Source: Cyclobacterium amurskyense
Lineage (GTDB): Bacteria; Bacteroidota; Bacteroidia; Cytophagales; Cyclobacteriaceae
Assembly (NCBI RefSeq): GCF_001050135.1
Contig: NZ_CP012040.1
Coordinates: forward strand, 3,861,001-3,925,000
Length of the DNA stretch: 64,000 bases
Direction: 5' to 3'
The stretch's first letter is position 1. Each line of letters opens with the position of its first letter. Of the stretch, positions 33,851 to 43,632 are shown in pieces. The translations under genes and the position numbers were made by a program. Below the pieces are notes generated by a model that was not told where the DNA came from, made no database searches, and saw only the letters and a list, made by a program, of their open reading frames with translations.

Positions 33851-34858
33851 TTATTCATATTGGCTTTGCTTTGAAAGGGCTTTTAAAGCCTCCGCAGTGT
33901 ATTTAAAAGATTTAAGTCTTTTTTCATGCTCATAGATATTCGTGGTTACCATCACCTCATCTAGGTCATATAGCTCAATAAAGTTTTCTAAGCCTGCTTT
34001 GACCTTTTCAAAACTTCCAATAAAAGCATATTTGGTCATTTGCTTGATGGCAGCCTCTTCATGTAGTGCCCAAATTCCACTCATGTCTTTGACTGGAGGG
34101 GAAAGTGGGTAAGACCTACCTCTAACAATTCCCAAAGCCATTTGGTAAAAAGAAGTGGCTAAATATTCAGCTTCTTCATTGCTGTCAGCTATAACAACAT
34201 TTACACATGCCATTAGGTAGGGTTTGTTGTTGTATTGAGATGGTTTAAAGTTTTGTTTGTAATAAGTAGCTGCCTGAGAGAAATAGGTTGGTGCAAAGTG
34301 GCTAGCAAAAACATAGGGCAAGCCCTTTTTAGCTGCCATAAATGCACTGTCCATACTTGAACCCAATAAATAAATAGGGATGTCTAATCCTTCGGCAGGA
34401 AAAGCGCGAACGGGAGAGTCGATGTTTTCATCAGAAAAGAACATTTGTAACTCTTCTAAATCCTGAGGGAATTCCTGTACGGTTTGCATCCTACCTCTCC
34501 TTAGAACTGCTGCGGTCTTTTGATCTGTACCCGGAGCCCTACCCAAACCCAGGTCTATTCTTCCGGGGTATAGGGTATCAAGGGTGCCAATTTGTTCCGC
34601 AACCATCATGGGGCTATGGTTGGGAAGCATAATTCCTCCAGAGCCTACCCTGATGGTTTTCGTTCCTTGGGCAATATGTCCCATCAAAACAGTAGGTGCT
34701 GAACTTCCTACGTATGGCATATTATGATGCTCTGCTAGCCAATATCGCTTGAATCCCCATGATTCTGCTTTTATGGCTACATCCAAAGCCCTTTTATAGG
34801 CATCTCCGGCATCATATCCTTCCTTAAGTAATGCTAAATCTAAAATTGAATAATTCAT
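33851..34858 (-). CDS. LLM-class flavin-dependent oxidoreductase (luciferase-like)
   Basis: 335 residues with the TIM-barrel bacterial luciferase-like fold. Typical segments: AESWGFKRYWLAEHHNMP, PTVLMGHIAQGTKTIRVGSGG, PMMVAEQIGTLDTLYPGRID followed by LGLGRAPGTDQKTA, and IYLLGSSMDSAFMAAKKGLPY. This is the MsnO8/YhbW-type group, FMN-dependent and reductase-coupled, with unknown substrates. Single gene with its own -7 element and terminator. Cytoplasmic. Confidence 0.9.
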   Translation of the reverse strand: MNYSILDLALLKEGYDAGDAYKRALDVAIKAESWGFKRYWLAEHHNMPYVGSSAPTVLMGHIAQGTKTIRVGSGGIMLPNHSPMMVAEQIGTLDTLYPGRIDLGLGRAPGTDQKTAAVLRRGRMQTVQEFPQDLEELQMFFSDENIDSPVRAFPAEGLDIPIYLLGSSMDSAFMAAKKGLPYVFASHFAPTYFSQAATYYKQNFKPSQYNNKPYLMACVNVVIADSNEEAEYLATSFYQMALGIVRGRSYPLSPPVKDMSGIWALHEEAAIKQMTKYAFIGSFEKVKAGLENFIELYDLDEVMVTTNIYEHEKRLKSFKYTAEALKALSKQSQYE

Positions 34859-34877
34859 AACAAGTTGTATAGGACTT

Positions 34878-34885
34878 CAAACCTA
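34878..34885 (-). promoter_or_regulatory. Probable -7 element of the LLM gene
   Basis: Minus-strand TAGGTTTG matches TAnnTTTG, 19 nt before the ATG at 34858. No clear -33 element. Confidence 0.4.
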
Positions 34886-35017
34886 ATTTTGCGCCTTTTG
34901 GTTCCTAAATTAGCTTATCGATTCCTGTTCCTTTTAAAGGCTTAACCCTAAACTCTGCGAAAGATTATTTATAATAACAATGCTGATAATTGTAGGAAAA
35001 CCAGAGCAGCCTCTTGT

Positions 35018-35055
35018 AAAAAACCTCACCGTAGATTAGCAGCGGCGAGGTTTTA
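35018..35055 (-). terminator. Terminator of the ene-reductase gene
   Basis: CCTCaCCG / CGGcGAGG stem with one mismatch, flanked by A and T runs, about 40 bp after the stop of the minus-strand gene at 35092. Confidence 0.75.
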
Positions 35056-35091
35056 TAAAAAAACAACAATTTTATTTGAGGTTAAATCACC

Positions 35092-36189
35092 TTATTTCTC
35101 TACAAGTTTAGGGTAGTCTGTATATCCTTTTGCCCCAGGTGTGTAAAAGGTGGATTCATCCCAAGATGCCAATTTTTCGTTTGTAGTAAACCTCTCTACT
35201 AAATCAGGATTGGAAATATATAACTTTGCATAGGCTACTGCATCTGCAAGGCCTTCTAAAATAAATTGATTGCCTTTCTGCTGATCAAAACCTGCATTTA
35301 TAATTATTTTTCCTTTGTAAATCGGTCGGTACCTTTTGGCAATATCAGTCTCCGCGTAGGGTATGTCCGAAACATCATTAAAGGGTTCGGAAAGGTGGAG
35401 ATAAGCCAATTCATACCTATTAAGGTTTTCTATGATATAGTCAAATGTAGGAATACTTTCTTCGTCCATCGTCATTCCAAAAATCCCACTAAGTGAAGGA
35501 TTTAATCTTACACCAATTCGGTTTTCTGGTACAACTTTCTTTATGGCATCGATTATTTCGAATAGGATTTTGGCTCTGTTAGGAATACTTCCTCCATATT
35601 CGTCCATCCTAACATTTGAAGTACGGCTGAAGAATTGATGCAATAGGTAACCATTAGAGCTGTGAATTTCTACCCCATCAAATCCTGCTTCCCATGCATT
35701 GGCTGCTGCATTTTTAAAATCCTCTATCGTTTGTTTAATCTCGGGGATAGACATTTCTTTGGGAGTGACAGTGTCCTTAAACCCTTTAGGTGTAAATGAC
35801 TTCGATTTGGGATTTATCGCAGAAGGGGCTAGTGGAAGGGCTCCTTCATGGAAATCAGGATGTGAAATCCGACCTACATGCCATAACTGTATGAATATTT
35901 TCCCACCCGCATCATGTACTGCCTTTGTCACTTTTTTCCAACCTTCTACTTGAGCCTTGCTGTGGATTCCTGGAGTATTGATATAGCCGACCGCTTCTTG
36001 AGAAATTTGAGAACCTTCAGTAATGATAAGCCCTGCTGAGGCTCTTTGTTTGTAATATTCGGCATGTAAATCAGTGGGGGCTTTATCTTGATTGTCTGCC
36101 CTGCTTCGGGTCATAGGGGCCATTACAACTCTATTGGCTATTGATAAATCGCCAAGCTTTAACTTTTCTAAAAGTGGTTGGTTTTGCAT
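35092..36189 (-). CDS. Alkene reductase, old yellow enzyme family (NemA-like)
   Basis: About 365 residues from the ATG at 36189 (MQNQPLLEKLKLGDLSIANR), the normal family start; a frame to 36240 adds 17 residues without merit. FMN-dependent OYE signatures: RVVMAPMTRSRAD, YYKQRASAGLIITEGSQISQ, IQLWHVGRISH, the active-site pair within EIHSSNGYLLHQFF (usual HGANGYL; here HSSNGYL), and RIGVRLNPSLSG. It reduces activated C=C bonds of enones, nitro compounds or maleimides with NAD(P)H. Stand-alone gene; no TetR/NemR neighbour. Confidence 0.92.
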   Translation of the reverse strand: MQNQPLLEKLKLGDLSIANRVVMAPMTRSRADNQDKAPTDLHAEYYKQRASAGLIITEGSQISQEAVGYINTPGIHSKAQVEGWKKVTKAVHDAGGKIFIQLWHVGRISHPDFHEGALPLAPSAINPKSKSFTPKGFKDTVTPKEMSIPEIKQTIEDFKNAAANAWEAGFDGVEIHSSNGYLLHQFFSRTSNVRMDEYGGSIPNRAKILFEIIDAIKKVVPENRIGVRLNPSLSGIFGMTMDEESIPTFDYIIENLNRYELAYLHLSEPFNDVSDIPYAETDIAKRYRPIYKGKIIINAGFDQQKGNQFILEGLADAVAYAKLYISNPDLVERFTTNEKLASWDESTFYTPGAKGYTDYPKLVEK

Positions 36190-36411
36190 AGTAAATACTG
36201 GTTTTAAACGAATCTGAAAATAATTTCTGTTCTTAGTCAACTAAAAACTTCTAACAATGTTGACTTTTTTATTACTAAGATTTGATGGCTACAATATCTG
36301 AACCAGTAATTGAAAAATTAGGGTATAGATGAAAAAAGGTTGGATTCAACTCGATTTTTCCTTGAAAATTTATCCAGAAATCAAGATATAGGCTGTGTTG
36401 AGAGTACCTAC

Positions 36412-36449
36412 AAAAAAAGCTGGCTTCCTGAAAAAATCAGAAAGCCAGC
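36412..36449 (-). terminator. Terminator of purL
   Basis: GCTGGCTTcCTGA / TCAGaAAGCCAGC stem with one mismatch. On the minus strand it is followed by TTTTTTT, 30 bp after the purL stop. Confidence 0.85.
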
Positions 36450-36478
36450 CTATTTCTTAGTATATCACCAGATGATTA

Positions 36479-39400
36479 TTAGGCACTGTGCTCTTCGACC
36501 CAGTTTCTAGCATTGATAAAGGCAGTTATCCAAGGGCTTACGTCCTCTCTCTGAAGACCTTCCGGATAATATGGCCAGTTCCAAGGCGCAATTGCCCGCT
36601 CTATATGAGGCATTATCGCAAGATGTCTTCCATCTTTAGATGCCAAGCCGGCTACATTATGGTCTGATCCATTGGGGTTTCCAGGATAAGCTTCATAGGA
36701 GTATTTCATGCCTATATTGTAACTTTCTTTATCAGCTGGCAAATTGAATTTCCCTTCCCCATGTGCAACCCACACACCCAGTTGAAGACCCGACAAGGAT
36801 CCAAACATTACTGAATTGTTTTGTGGAATTGTAACATTTACAAAAGAAGATTCAAATTTATGGCTTTCATTGTGAAGCATGCTGGCTTTTTCCTCATGTT
36901 CAGGATTGATAAGGTCTAATGCCACCATCAACTGGCAACCATTACATACACCTAAACTGAGCGTGTCTTTCCTTGCATAAAAGTTGTCCAATGCATTCTT
37001 AGCTTTTTCATTGTAAAGAAAAGCTCCGGCCCATCCCTTGGCAGAACCAAGAACATCTGAATTTGAGAAGCCACCTACAAACACAATCATGTTTACATCC
37101 TCTAGGTTTTCCCTTCCTGATATAAGGTCTGTCATATGGATGTCTTTGACATCGAATCCAGCCAGCCATAATGAATAGGCCATCTCTCTGTCTCCATTGA
37201 CTCCTTTTTCACGAATAATTGCTGCTTTGGCGCCCGTGGTTGTTTTCCTATTGGGGTCCAAATTCAATGATTCGTAAGTCCCTTTCCATTGCTCAGGAAA
37301 GGTATAGTTCAAAGGTTGATTTTTGTAATTTTCAAACCTTTCTTTTGCGAGCCGTTTCCCAGACTGTTGTTGGTCCAATAGGTAAGAAGATTTGTACCAA
37401 ATATCCCTCAATACTGAAACTTCCCAAGATTTATTCAAACCATCAATTTTAATGGTCCCTGTAGCATTTACAGTAGCGATTTCCACTGCTGAAATTCCTT
37501 GAGAATTTAAGAAGGTAGTGATATCGGCTGCATCTTTTACTTGAATTACCAAACCTGGATTTTCAGCAAACAATGCTTTGATCAAATCTTTTTCCTTAAG
37601 GTTTGAAGCATGAATGTCTATTCCCGTATTCTGGTTAGGGAAACACATTTCCAATATGGTAGTGATCAAACCACCGGATGAAATGTCATGACCAGCTAGT
37701 ACTTTGTTTTGCTTTATAAGGTCTTGAATGGTTGCAAAGGCACTTTTGAAATAGGCTGCATCCTTTATGTCTGGTACTTCGTTGCCAATTTTATTTAGCG
37801 ATTGGGCAAAGGAGCTGCCACCTAATTTTGCATCATCCTTCGACAAATCTATGTATAGCAATGTTGATTCAGGGCTAGCCTTCAGACCAGGAGAAATAAC
37901 ATTATTTATATCTGAACATTCACCTACAGTGGATATGATAACTGTCCCTGGAGACTTTACCGTTTGGCCACTTGGGTACTTCTGGGTCATGGACAAGGAG
38001 TCTTTTCCGGTAGGAATGTTTATCCCCAAAGCGATAGCAAAATCACTTGTGGATTCAACTGCTCGGTACAACCGTTCATTTTCTCCTTCGTTTTTGGCTG
38101 GCCACATCCAGTTGGCACTTAGGGAAACCCCTTTTAGTCCATCGGTAAGTGGTGCCCATATTAAGTTGGTAAGTGCTTCCGCTATTGCCAATCGGGAGCC
38201 GGCTTCAGGACTTACCAAAGCGGCTATAGGAGAATGGCCGATGGAAGTAGCTATTCCTTTATTTCCTGAATAATCCATGGCCATCACTGCCACATTATTC
38301 AATGGAAGCTGAAGTTCGCCAGTTGTTTGTTGCTTGGCCACCCTACCAGTAACTGACCTGTCTACTTTGTTGGTGAGCCAGTCTTTGCAAGCTACTGCTT
38401 CTAATTGCAGCACATTGGTTAAATACTGCTCAAAATCTTGAACTTTGTATTCTGGTGCTTTAAAATTTTGCTTGGCTTTTTTGTCCACCAAAACAGTTTT
38501 TGGGGAAGACCCAAACATATGATTCAAACTCCAATCAACAGGTTTTTCTCCTGTCTGGGTGTTTTCAAATTTGAATTGCATGTCCCCAGTCGTTTGGCCA
38601 ATATTATAAAATGGAGCTCTTTCTCGGTCAGCAATCTTTTTTATCTTGTCGATGTGAACATCTTTTACTACCAATCCCATTCTTTCCTGGGACTCATTGC
38701 CAATGATTTCTTTGGCAGAAAGGGTAGGGTCCCCAACAGGCAATTTTTCCAAATCAATGGTTCCTCCAGTATTTTCCACCAATTCAGAAAGGCAGTTTAA
38801 GTGGCCACCTGCTCCATGGTCATGTATTGATACGATAGGATTGTCCTCACTTTCAGCCAAAGCTCTGATGACATTTGATACTCTTTTCTGCATTTCAGGA
38901 TTTGACCGCTGAATGGCATTCATTTCTAAGGAAAGACTAAGTTCACCAGTGTTTAGAGAGGAAACAGCGCTGCCTCCCATGCCAATTCTATAATTGTCAC
39001 CACCCATCAGGACTATACGATCACCTTTTTCGGGATTTTTCTTAAGACTATAAGGGGCTGCAGTAAAACCAACTCCTCCTGCTTGCATGATTACCTTATC
39101 GAATCCCCAATGTAGCTCATCCTCATTGTGCTCGAAAGTCATAAGGCTTCCGCAAATGATTGGCTGACCAAATTTATTACCAAAGTCACTGGCACCGTTA
39201 GACGCTTTAATAAGGATGTCCATAGGGGATTGGTAGAGCCATTTTCGCTCCGAAAGGTTCTTCTCCCAACTTCTTCCAGCTTCTGATCTAGGGTAAGAAG
39301 TCATGTAAACTGCCGTGCCAGCTAGTGGGATAGAGGCGGTACCACCTGCCATCCTGTCTCTGATTTCCCCCCCTGACCCCGTAGCAGCACCATTGAAAGG

Positions 39401-40168
39401 CTCTACAGTGGTAGGGAAATTATGGGTTTCCGCTTTTAAGGATATTACGGTATCTATTTCTTTAATCTCAAAATAATCTGCTTTATCGGATGACTTGGGC
39501 GCAAATTGCAAAGCTTTAGGTCCTTTTACAAAGGCTACGTTGTCACTGTAAGCTGAGACTATTCCATTTTTATTGGCTTTGGAAGTTTCTTTGATTAACT
39601 GAAACAGCGTCATGGATTTTTCCTCACCATCTAAGATAAAGGTGCCATTGAAGATTTTATGCCTGCAATGTTCGGAGTTAACCTGGCTAAAGCCAAACAC
39701 TTCACTGTCTGTCAATGGCCTGTCCAGTGATTTGCTTACACCTTCCAAATAGGCCACCTCTTCAGCATTTAATGCCAATCCCTCTTTTTCATTATAGGAG
39801 CTAATGTCCTCTATATATTGGATAGGGTCAGGAGTTTTTGCAATTGAGTAGACATTCTGCCCCAAACCTTTATAATGTCGTTGAAGCATGGGGTCGAAAG
39901 TACTGCCTTCAGTCCATGGGTAGAAGGCTTCAATTCTCAGAATCCCTTTTATTCCCATATTCTGGCTAATTTCCACCGCATTTGTAGACCAAGGGGTAAT
40001 CATTTCCTTCCTGGGACCGATAAATTCACCAGAAATCTCCAGGTCTTCCAAATAATCGGCGCCTCCGAAAAGCCAGTTCAATTTCTCCAGTTCACTATTT
40101 TTTAACGCCTCATTGGTTTCAAGGGCGTAAAGGGTCTTCTCCGGGGATTGAAAAAACAAAATCTTCAT
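36479..40168 (-). CDS. purL: Phosphoribosylformylglycinamidine synthase (large single-chain form)
   Basis: About 1229 residues from the ATG at 40168 (MKILFFQSPEKT). The longer frame to 40207 would begin upstream of the -7 box and is unlikely. This is the single-chain PurL of Gammaproteobacteria/Bacteroidota type, catalysing the fourth step of purine synthesis (FGAR + Gln + ATP to FGAM). Visible: linker and FGAM synthase domains (GFSQVNSEHCRHKIFNG, LKAETHNFPTTVEPFNGAATGSGGEIRD kept in the usual order), the internal pseudo-repeat (HDISSGGLITTILEM), and the C-terminal glutaminase domain with nucleophile Cys in LGVCNGCQLM and the catalytic His/Glu near MPHIERAIAPWNWPYY. Complete. Confidence 0.96.
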   Translation of the reverse strand: MKILFFQSPEKTLYALETNEALKNSELEKLNWLFGGADYLEDLEISGEFIGPRKEMITPWSTNAVEISQNMGIKGILRIEAFYPWTEGSTFDPMLQRHYKGLGQNVYSIAKTPDPIQYIEDISSYNEKEGLALNAEEVAYLEGVSKSLDRPLTDSEVFGFSQVNSEHCRHKIFNGTFILDGEEKSMTLFQLIKETSKANKNGIVSAYSDNVAFVKGPKALQFAPKSSDKADYFEIKEIDTVISLKAETHNFPTTVEPFNGAATGSGGEIRDRMAGGTASIPLAGTAVYMTSYPRSEAGRSWEKNLSERKWLYQSPMDILIKASNGASDFGNKFGQPIICGSLMTFEHNEDELHWGFDKVIMQAGGVGFTAAPYSLKKNPEKGDRIVLMGGDNYRIGMGGSAVSSLNTGELSLSLEMNAIQRSNPEMQKRVSNVIRALAESEDNPIVSIHDHGAGGHLNCLSELVENTGGTIDLEKLPVGDPTLSAKEIIGNESQERMGLVVKDVHIDKIKKIADRERAPFYNIGQTTGDMQFKFENTQTGEKPVDWSLNHMFGSSPKTVLVDKKAKQNFKAPEYKVQDFEQYLTNVLQLEAVACKDWLTNKVDRSVTGRVAKQQTTGELQLPLNNVAVMAMDYSGNKGIATSIGHSPIAALVSPEAGSRLAIAEALTNLIWAPLTDGLKGVSLSANWMWPAKNEGENERLYRAVESTSDFAIALGINIPTGKDSLSMTQKYPSGQTVKSPGTVIISTVGECSDINNVISPGLKASPESTLLYIDLSKDDAKLGGSSFAQSLNKIGNEVPDIKDAAYFKSAFATIQDLIKQNKVLAGHDISSGGLITTILEMCFPNQNTGIDIHASNLKEKDLIKALFAENPGLVIQVKDAADITTFLNSQGISAVEIATVNATGTIKIDGLNKSWEVSVLRDIWYKSSYLLDQQQSGKRLAKERFENYKNQPLNYTFPEQWKGTYESLNLDPNRKTTTGAKAAIIREKGVNGDREMAYSLWLAGFDVKDIHMTDLISGRENLEDVNMIVFVGGFSNSDVLGSAKGWAGAFLYNEKAKNALDNFYARKDTLSLGVCNGCQLMVALDLINPEHEEKASMLHNESHKFESSFVNVTIPQNNSVMFGSLSGLQLGVWVAHGEGKFNLPADKESYNIGMKYSYEAYPGNPNGSDHNVAGLASKDGRHLAIMPHIERAIAPWNWPYYPEGLQREDVSPWITAFINARNWVEEHSA

Positions 40169-40196
40169 AAAGGGATCAATAGCTTTTTTGAATGGG

Positions 40197-40204
40197 CAAA
40201 TGTA
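40197..40204 (-). promoter_or_regulatory. Probable -7 element of purL
   Basis: Minus-strand TACATTTG fits TAnnTTTG and lies 28 nt before the ATG at 40168. No good -33 element is seen. It supports the shorter purL start. Confidence 0.4.
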
Positions 40205-40207
40205 CAA

Positions 40208-40511
40208 AATTGGTTTTAAAATTTTGCAGTGCAGATGGAGTAAGAAACTGATTAGCTAGGATAACTTGAAAAAAATAGGAATTGCTCCTAAGTCAAAGAA
40301 ATAAATAGGATGAAATTGCCCTTTTGGCTTGAAGTTTAAGTCGGAAGAAATCTTCAAAAACCCAATTTAATATAGCCTTTTTACAAAAAATATATAGTTC
40401 CTTTGTAGAGTTAAGAAGAATGAGTGTTAAAATAATAGAAATTCCTGAAGAAACTCTGAACCTTTTGATAGTTTCTCTAGTTTATTCCCTGAGTTAATCA
40501 TTAAGGGATAT
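40208..40511. other. Divergent intergenic region
   Basis: About 300 bp between purL and the TetR gene. Apart from the purL -7 box at its left edge I see no repeat, terminator or small gene. No clear operator palindrome for the TetR protein was found. Confidence 0.5.
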
Positions 40512-41120
40512 TTGGAAACGAGACAAAATATAATTCGAATAGCACTAAAAAATTTTTTAGTGTACGGGGTAAGGGCAGTCACTATGGATGAAATAGCCAG
40601 GATTGCGGGAATATCTAAAAAAACAATTTATGAAGAATTCTCTAGTAAAGAGGAACTGGTCAACGCAGCAATAGAAGCATCAATAAAAGAATACAGGTGT
40701 GATTTAGATGAGATGGAAAGCATTGATGAAAGTGCTATTGACCATCTTTTACGAATGACAAGATATTTAAGGGAAGTTTTTACCAGCATGAACCCATTAT
40801 TAATGCAAGATATTCAAAGGTTTTATCCGAAATGCTGGTTAAAAATAAATGAATTCAAAACTGAGAAAGTACTTCAAAATATTATTATGGTATTAGAAAA
40901 AGGCAAGGAATCTGGAGATTTTCGAATTGAAATCAATTCAGAGTTACTGGCCTACATGCGTATGGATCAAATCACCAACACGTTTACTTCTAATTATGCC
41001 AAATTCAGCCCAAGTTTTCTTGATTGTCAACTGGCAATTTTAGATCATTTTATACATGGAATTCTTACTGACCAGGGTAGGTCTAATTATTATAGGAAAC
41101 TACAAACACAGGAATTATAA
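40512..41120 (+). CDS. TetR/AcrR-family transcriptional regulator (TTG start)
   Basis: 202 residues. The N-terminal helix-turn-helix is canonical: NIIRIALKNFLVYGVRAVTM then DEIARIAGISKKTIYEEFSSKEELVNAAI. The C-terminal ligand-binding domain is divergent. The only start that keeps the full HTH is TTG at 40512; the first in-frame ATG falls inside the HTH. The outer-membrane protein gene begins 4 bp after its stop and the adaptor and pump genes follow, so it is the first gene of a four-gene efflux operon and probably its repressor. Confidence 0.9.
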   Translation: METRQNIIRIALKNFLVYGVRAVTMDEIARIAGISKKTIYEEFSSKEELVNAAIEASIKEYRCDLDEMESIDESAIDHLLRMTRYLREVFTSMNPLLMQDIQRFYPKCWLKINEFKTEKVLQNIIMVLEKGKESGDFRIEINSELLAYMRMDQITNTFTSNYAKFSPSFLDCQLAILDHFIHGILTDQGRSNYYRKLQTQEL

Positions 41121-41124
41121 TTTT

Positions 41125-42471
41125 ATGAATTTTAAATCGATAATTTTCACCGTTTCAATTTGGGTTTTTGGCCATTGGTTTACGGATGTTCAGGCCCAGC
41201 AAGTAGCTTTTACTTTAGAAGAAAGCGTTAACTATGCGCTAGAAAACAATGCGGAAGCAAGAAGTGCCAATCTGGAGATTCAAGCAGCAAAAGGCTTGGT
41301 GGGCGAGCGAACTGCAGAGGGCTTGCCACAAATCACGACTAGGGTCAATGCAACCAAAAACCTTGTAGTACCTATTACTCCATTTCCTGCTCAATTTTCG
41401 GATCCGGAAGCTCCTGAAGGTACATTTATTGGTATTCAGTTTTCACCTGTCTATTCTGCCAACCTGACAGCCACTGTAAGTCAAATGATCTTTAACGGAT
41501 CTTACTTCATAGGGCTTAAGGCGGCAAAAACTTACAAGCAATTGGTGGAATTTGACAAGGCCTTTACAGAACTTCAAGTGATTGAAAACGTGAAAAAGGC
41601 CTATTTTTCTGTTTTGGTAAGTAAGGAACGTGAAACCCTGATTCAAGCGAATTTAAATCGCTTGGATACACTTCTAAAGGAAACAGAGATTTTGTACCAA
41701 GAAGGCTTTGCAGAGAAAATAGATGTGACAAGGATACAAGTACAGAACAACAATATTAGAACTGAACTCAATAAAGCCAAAACTTCCACTAGAGTAAGCA
41801 AAGCCATATTGAAATTACAAATGGGTTTCCCTGAAGATAGGGATATTTCCCTGAGCAATGAACTTGACGATTTCACCCAATATTTAGATACCCAAAGGTT
41901 GTTAAGTGAGGAAGGTCAGCAAAGAGTCGAAGTAGATCAAATCAATACCAACTACGACTTGGCAGTTTTGGATTTGAAAAACAACCAGATTCAATACATG
42001 CCAAGGTTGGATGCCAATTATACATTTCAAAGAAATGCTTTCGGAGGTAATTTCTCCAAGCTATGGTCTGGAGACTGGTTTACAGGTTCAATTTTAGGGG
42101 TAACCCTGGAAATTCCAATATTTGATGGATTTACTAAAAGATATAAAATCCAACAGAACAGGGTGCAAATGAGGCAACTCGAAGTTCAAAAAGAATTTAC
42201 GTTACAGAATATTGCCTTGGAAAAATTTCAGGCCAAACAGAATTTAATCAATAGTCTGCAGGAGTTGGAAGTTCAGCGGGAAAATAGGGATTTGGCATTG
42301 GAAGTTTTTAATATGGCTAAAATAAAGTACCAAGAGGGAGTTGGCTCCAACTTAGAAGTGGTGGAGGCTGATGCTACCTTGAAAGAATCGGAAACCAATT
42401 ATTTTTCGGCGCTTTATGACACATTTATTGCACGAGTAGATTTAGAAAAAGCTTTGGGAATATTAAAATGA
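41125..42471 (+). CDS. TolC-family outer membrane efflux protein
   Basis: About 448 residues from the ATG at 41125, which opens a signal peptide (MNFKSIIFTVSIWVFGHWF, cleavage near VQAQQ). A start at 41056 would overlap the TetR gene. Two TolC repeats with long coiled-coil helices: FTLEESVNYALENNAEARSA, LQVIENVKKAYFSVLVSKER, ILYQEGFAEKIDVTRIQVQN and the second-repeat KIKYQEGVGSNLEVVEADATL. Unlike the duct of the first RND system it is not a lipoprotein. Its stop overlaps the start of the adaptor gene by 4 bp (ATGA), so the genes are coupled. Confidence 0.92.
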   Translation: MNFKSIIFTVSIWVFGHWFTDVQAQQVAFTLEESVNYALENNAEARSANLEIQAAKGLVGERTAEGLPQITTRVNATKNLVVPITPFPAQFSDPEAPEGTFIGIQFSPVYSANLTATVSQMIFNGSYFIGLKAAKTYKQLVEFDKAFTELQVIENVKKAYFSVLVSKERETLIQANLNRLDTLLKETEILYQEGFAEKIDVTRIQVQNNNIRTELNKAKTSTRVSKAILKLQMGFPEDRDISLSNELDDFTQYLDTQRLLSEEGQQRVEVDQINTNYDLAVLDLKNNQIQYMPRLDANYTFQRNAFGGNFSKLWSGDWFTGSILGVTLEIPIFDGFTKRYKIQQNRVQMRQLEVQKEFTLQNIALEKFQAKQNLINSLQELEVQRENRDLALEVFNMAKIKYQEGVGSNLEVVEADATLKESETNYFSALYDTFIARVDLEKALGILK

Positions 42472-43625
42472 GAAAAGGATTATACATGTTTATGAAAAAT
42501 ACACTTAAGATTTTAACCCTATCCCTCATGCTGGGGATGTTTTCTTGTGGGCAGCAGGAAGAAGATGAGCTTTCTAAGAAGAAAAGCCAATTGGATGAGT
42601 TCAAATCCGAATCTGCAGAATTGAAAGTGAAGATTCAGGAATTGGAGGAAGAAATCTCCAAAATGGATCCCGAATTTCGAAAAAATCAGAGAAAGTCAGT
42701 TTTAGTAACAACAGTTAAACCTGAAACTGGAAGATTTGATCATTATGTAGAAGTAACCGGTTCTGTACTTTCCAAAAAGAATGTAAATATAAGTGCAGAA
42801 GTATCTGGCAGGGTAGAAGAGATTGTTACCAGAGAAGGCATGTCTGTAAGAAAAGGACAGGTTATTGCTCGAATAGATGCTGAATCGGTACAAAGGAATT
42901 TGGATGAAATCCAAACCCAACTAGAGCTTGCCAAAACCATCTTTGAGAAACAAGAAAGACTATGGAACCAGCAAATAGGTACAGAAATCCAATACCTAGA
43001 AGCAAAGAATAGAAAGGAAACCTTAGAAAAGAACCTTGCCTCTATAGAACTTCAAAAAGATAGAAGCACAATTAGAGCACCATTTAATGGAACTGTTGAG
43101 GAACTCGTTGTAAGGGTAGGTGAACTGGTGCAACCAGGTTCTCCTGTAGTTAATTTTGTAGGTGAAGATGACCTCTTTATAGAAGGAGATATTTCTGAAA
43201 GATATGTAGGGATTCTAGACAAGGGGGATTCGGTTAGTATTTATTTCCCATCCATTGATAAAACCTTAAAAACCAAAGTGACGGCTATTGGAAAGGTTAT
43301 CAATCCTGACAACAGAACTTTTAAGATCGAAGTTTTTCTACCTAAGTTGGAAAAAGTTAAACCAAATATGATTTCGGTTTTAAATATTCAGGATTACAGC
43401 GTGGAAGATGCTGTTACCATCCCTTCTTACTTGATATTGAAGGACAACAAAGGAAGTTATGTGTTTGTTGTTGAAGAGGGGGTAGCTCATAAAAAATACA
43501 TTGAAAGAGGCATGACCTACGATAGCAAAACGGAAATCATTGAAGGTTTAAGTGGTTCCGAAGTGCTTATTGACAAAGGATTTAGGGAAGTAGGAGATAA
43601 TTTTAGTGTAAACATCTCATCTTAA
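42468..43625 (+). CDS. RND efflux periplasmic adaptor (lipoprotein, HlyD/AcrA-like)
   Basis: 385 residues. A lipoprotein signal ends at GMFSCGQQ, then a coiled coil rich in Glu/Lys (LDEFKSESAELKVKIQELEE), which is a longer pre-domain helix than usual. The adaptor core follows: biotinyl-lipoyl half VNISAEVSGRVEEIVTREGM, hairpin LELAKTIFEKQERLWNQQ, second half STIRAPFNGTVEELVVRVGE and beta-barrel. It links the inner-membrane pump to the TolC-like protein. The start overlaps the previous stop by 4 bp; later in-frame ATGs at residues 7 and 9 are possible. Confidence 0.92.
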   Translation: MRKGLYMFMKNTLKILTLSLMLGMFSCGQQEEDELSKKKSQLDEFKSESAELKVKIQELEEEISKMDPEFRKNQRKSVLVTTVKPETGRFDHYVEVTGSVLSKKNVNISAEVSGRVEEIVTREGMSVRKGQVIARIDAESVQRNLDEIQTQLELAKTIFEKQERLWNQQIGTEIQYLEAKNRKETLEKNLASIELQKDRSTIRAPFNGTVEELVVRVGELVQPGSPVVNFVGEDDLFIEGDISERYVGILDKGDSVSIYFPSIDKTLKTKVTAIGKVINPDNRTFKIEVFLPKLEKVKPNMISVLNIQDYSVEDAVTIPSYLILKDNKGSYVFVVEEGVAHKKYIERGMTYDSKTEIIEGLSGSEVLIDKGFREVGDNFSVNISS

Positions 43626-43632
43626 TTAGAAT

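Noticed and set aside
33706..33906. Open frame starting in repeat copy D
   Set aside because: Begins in the repeat and runs through the terminator into the antisense of the LLM gene.
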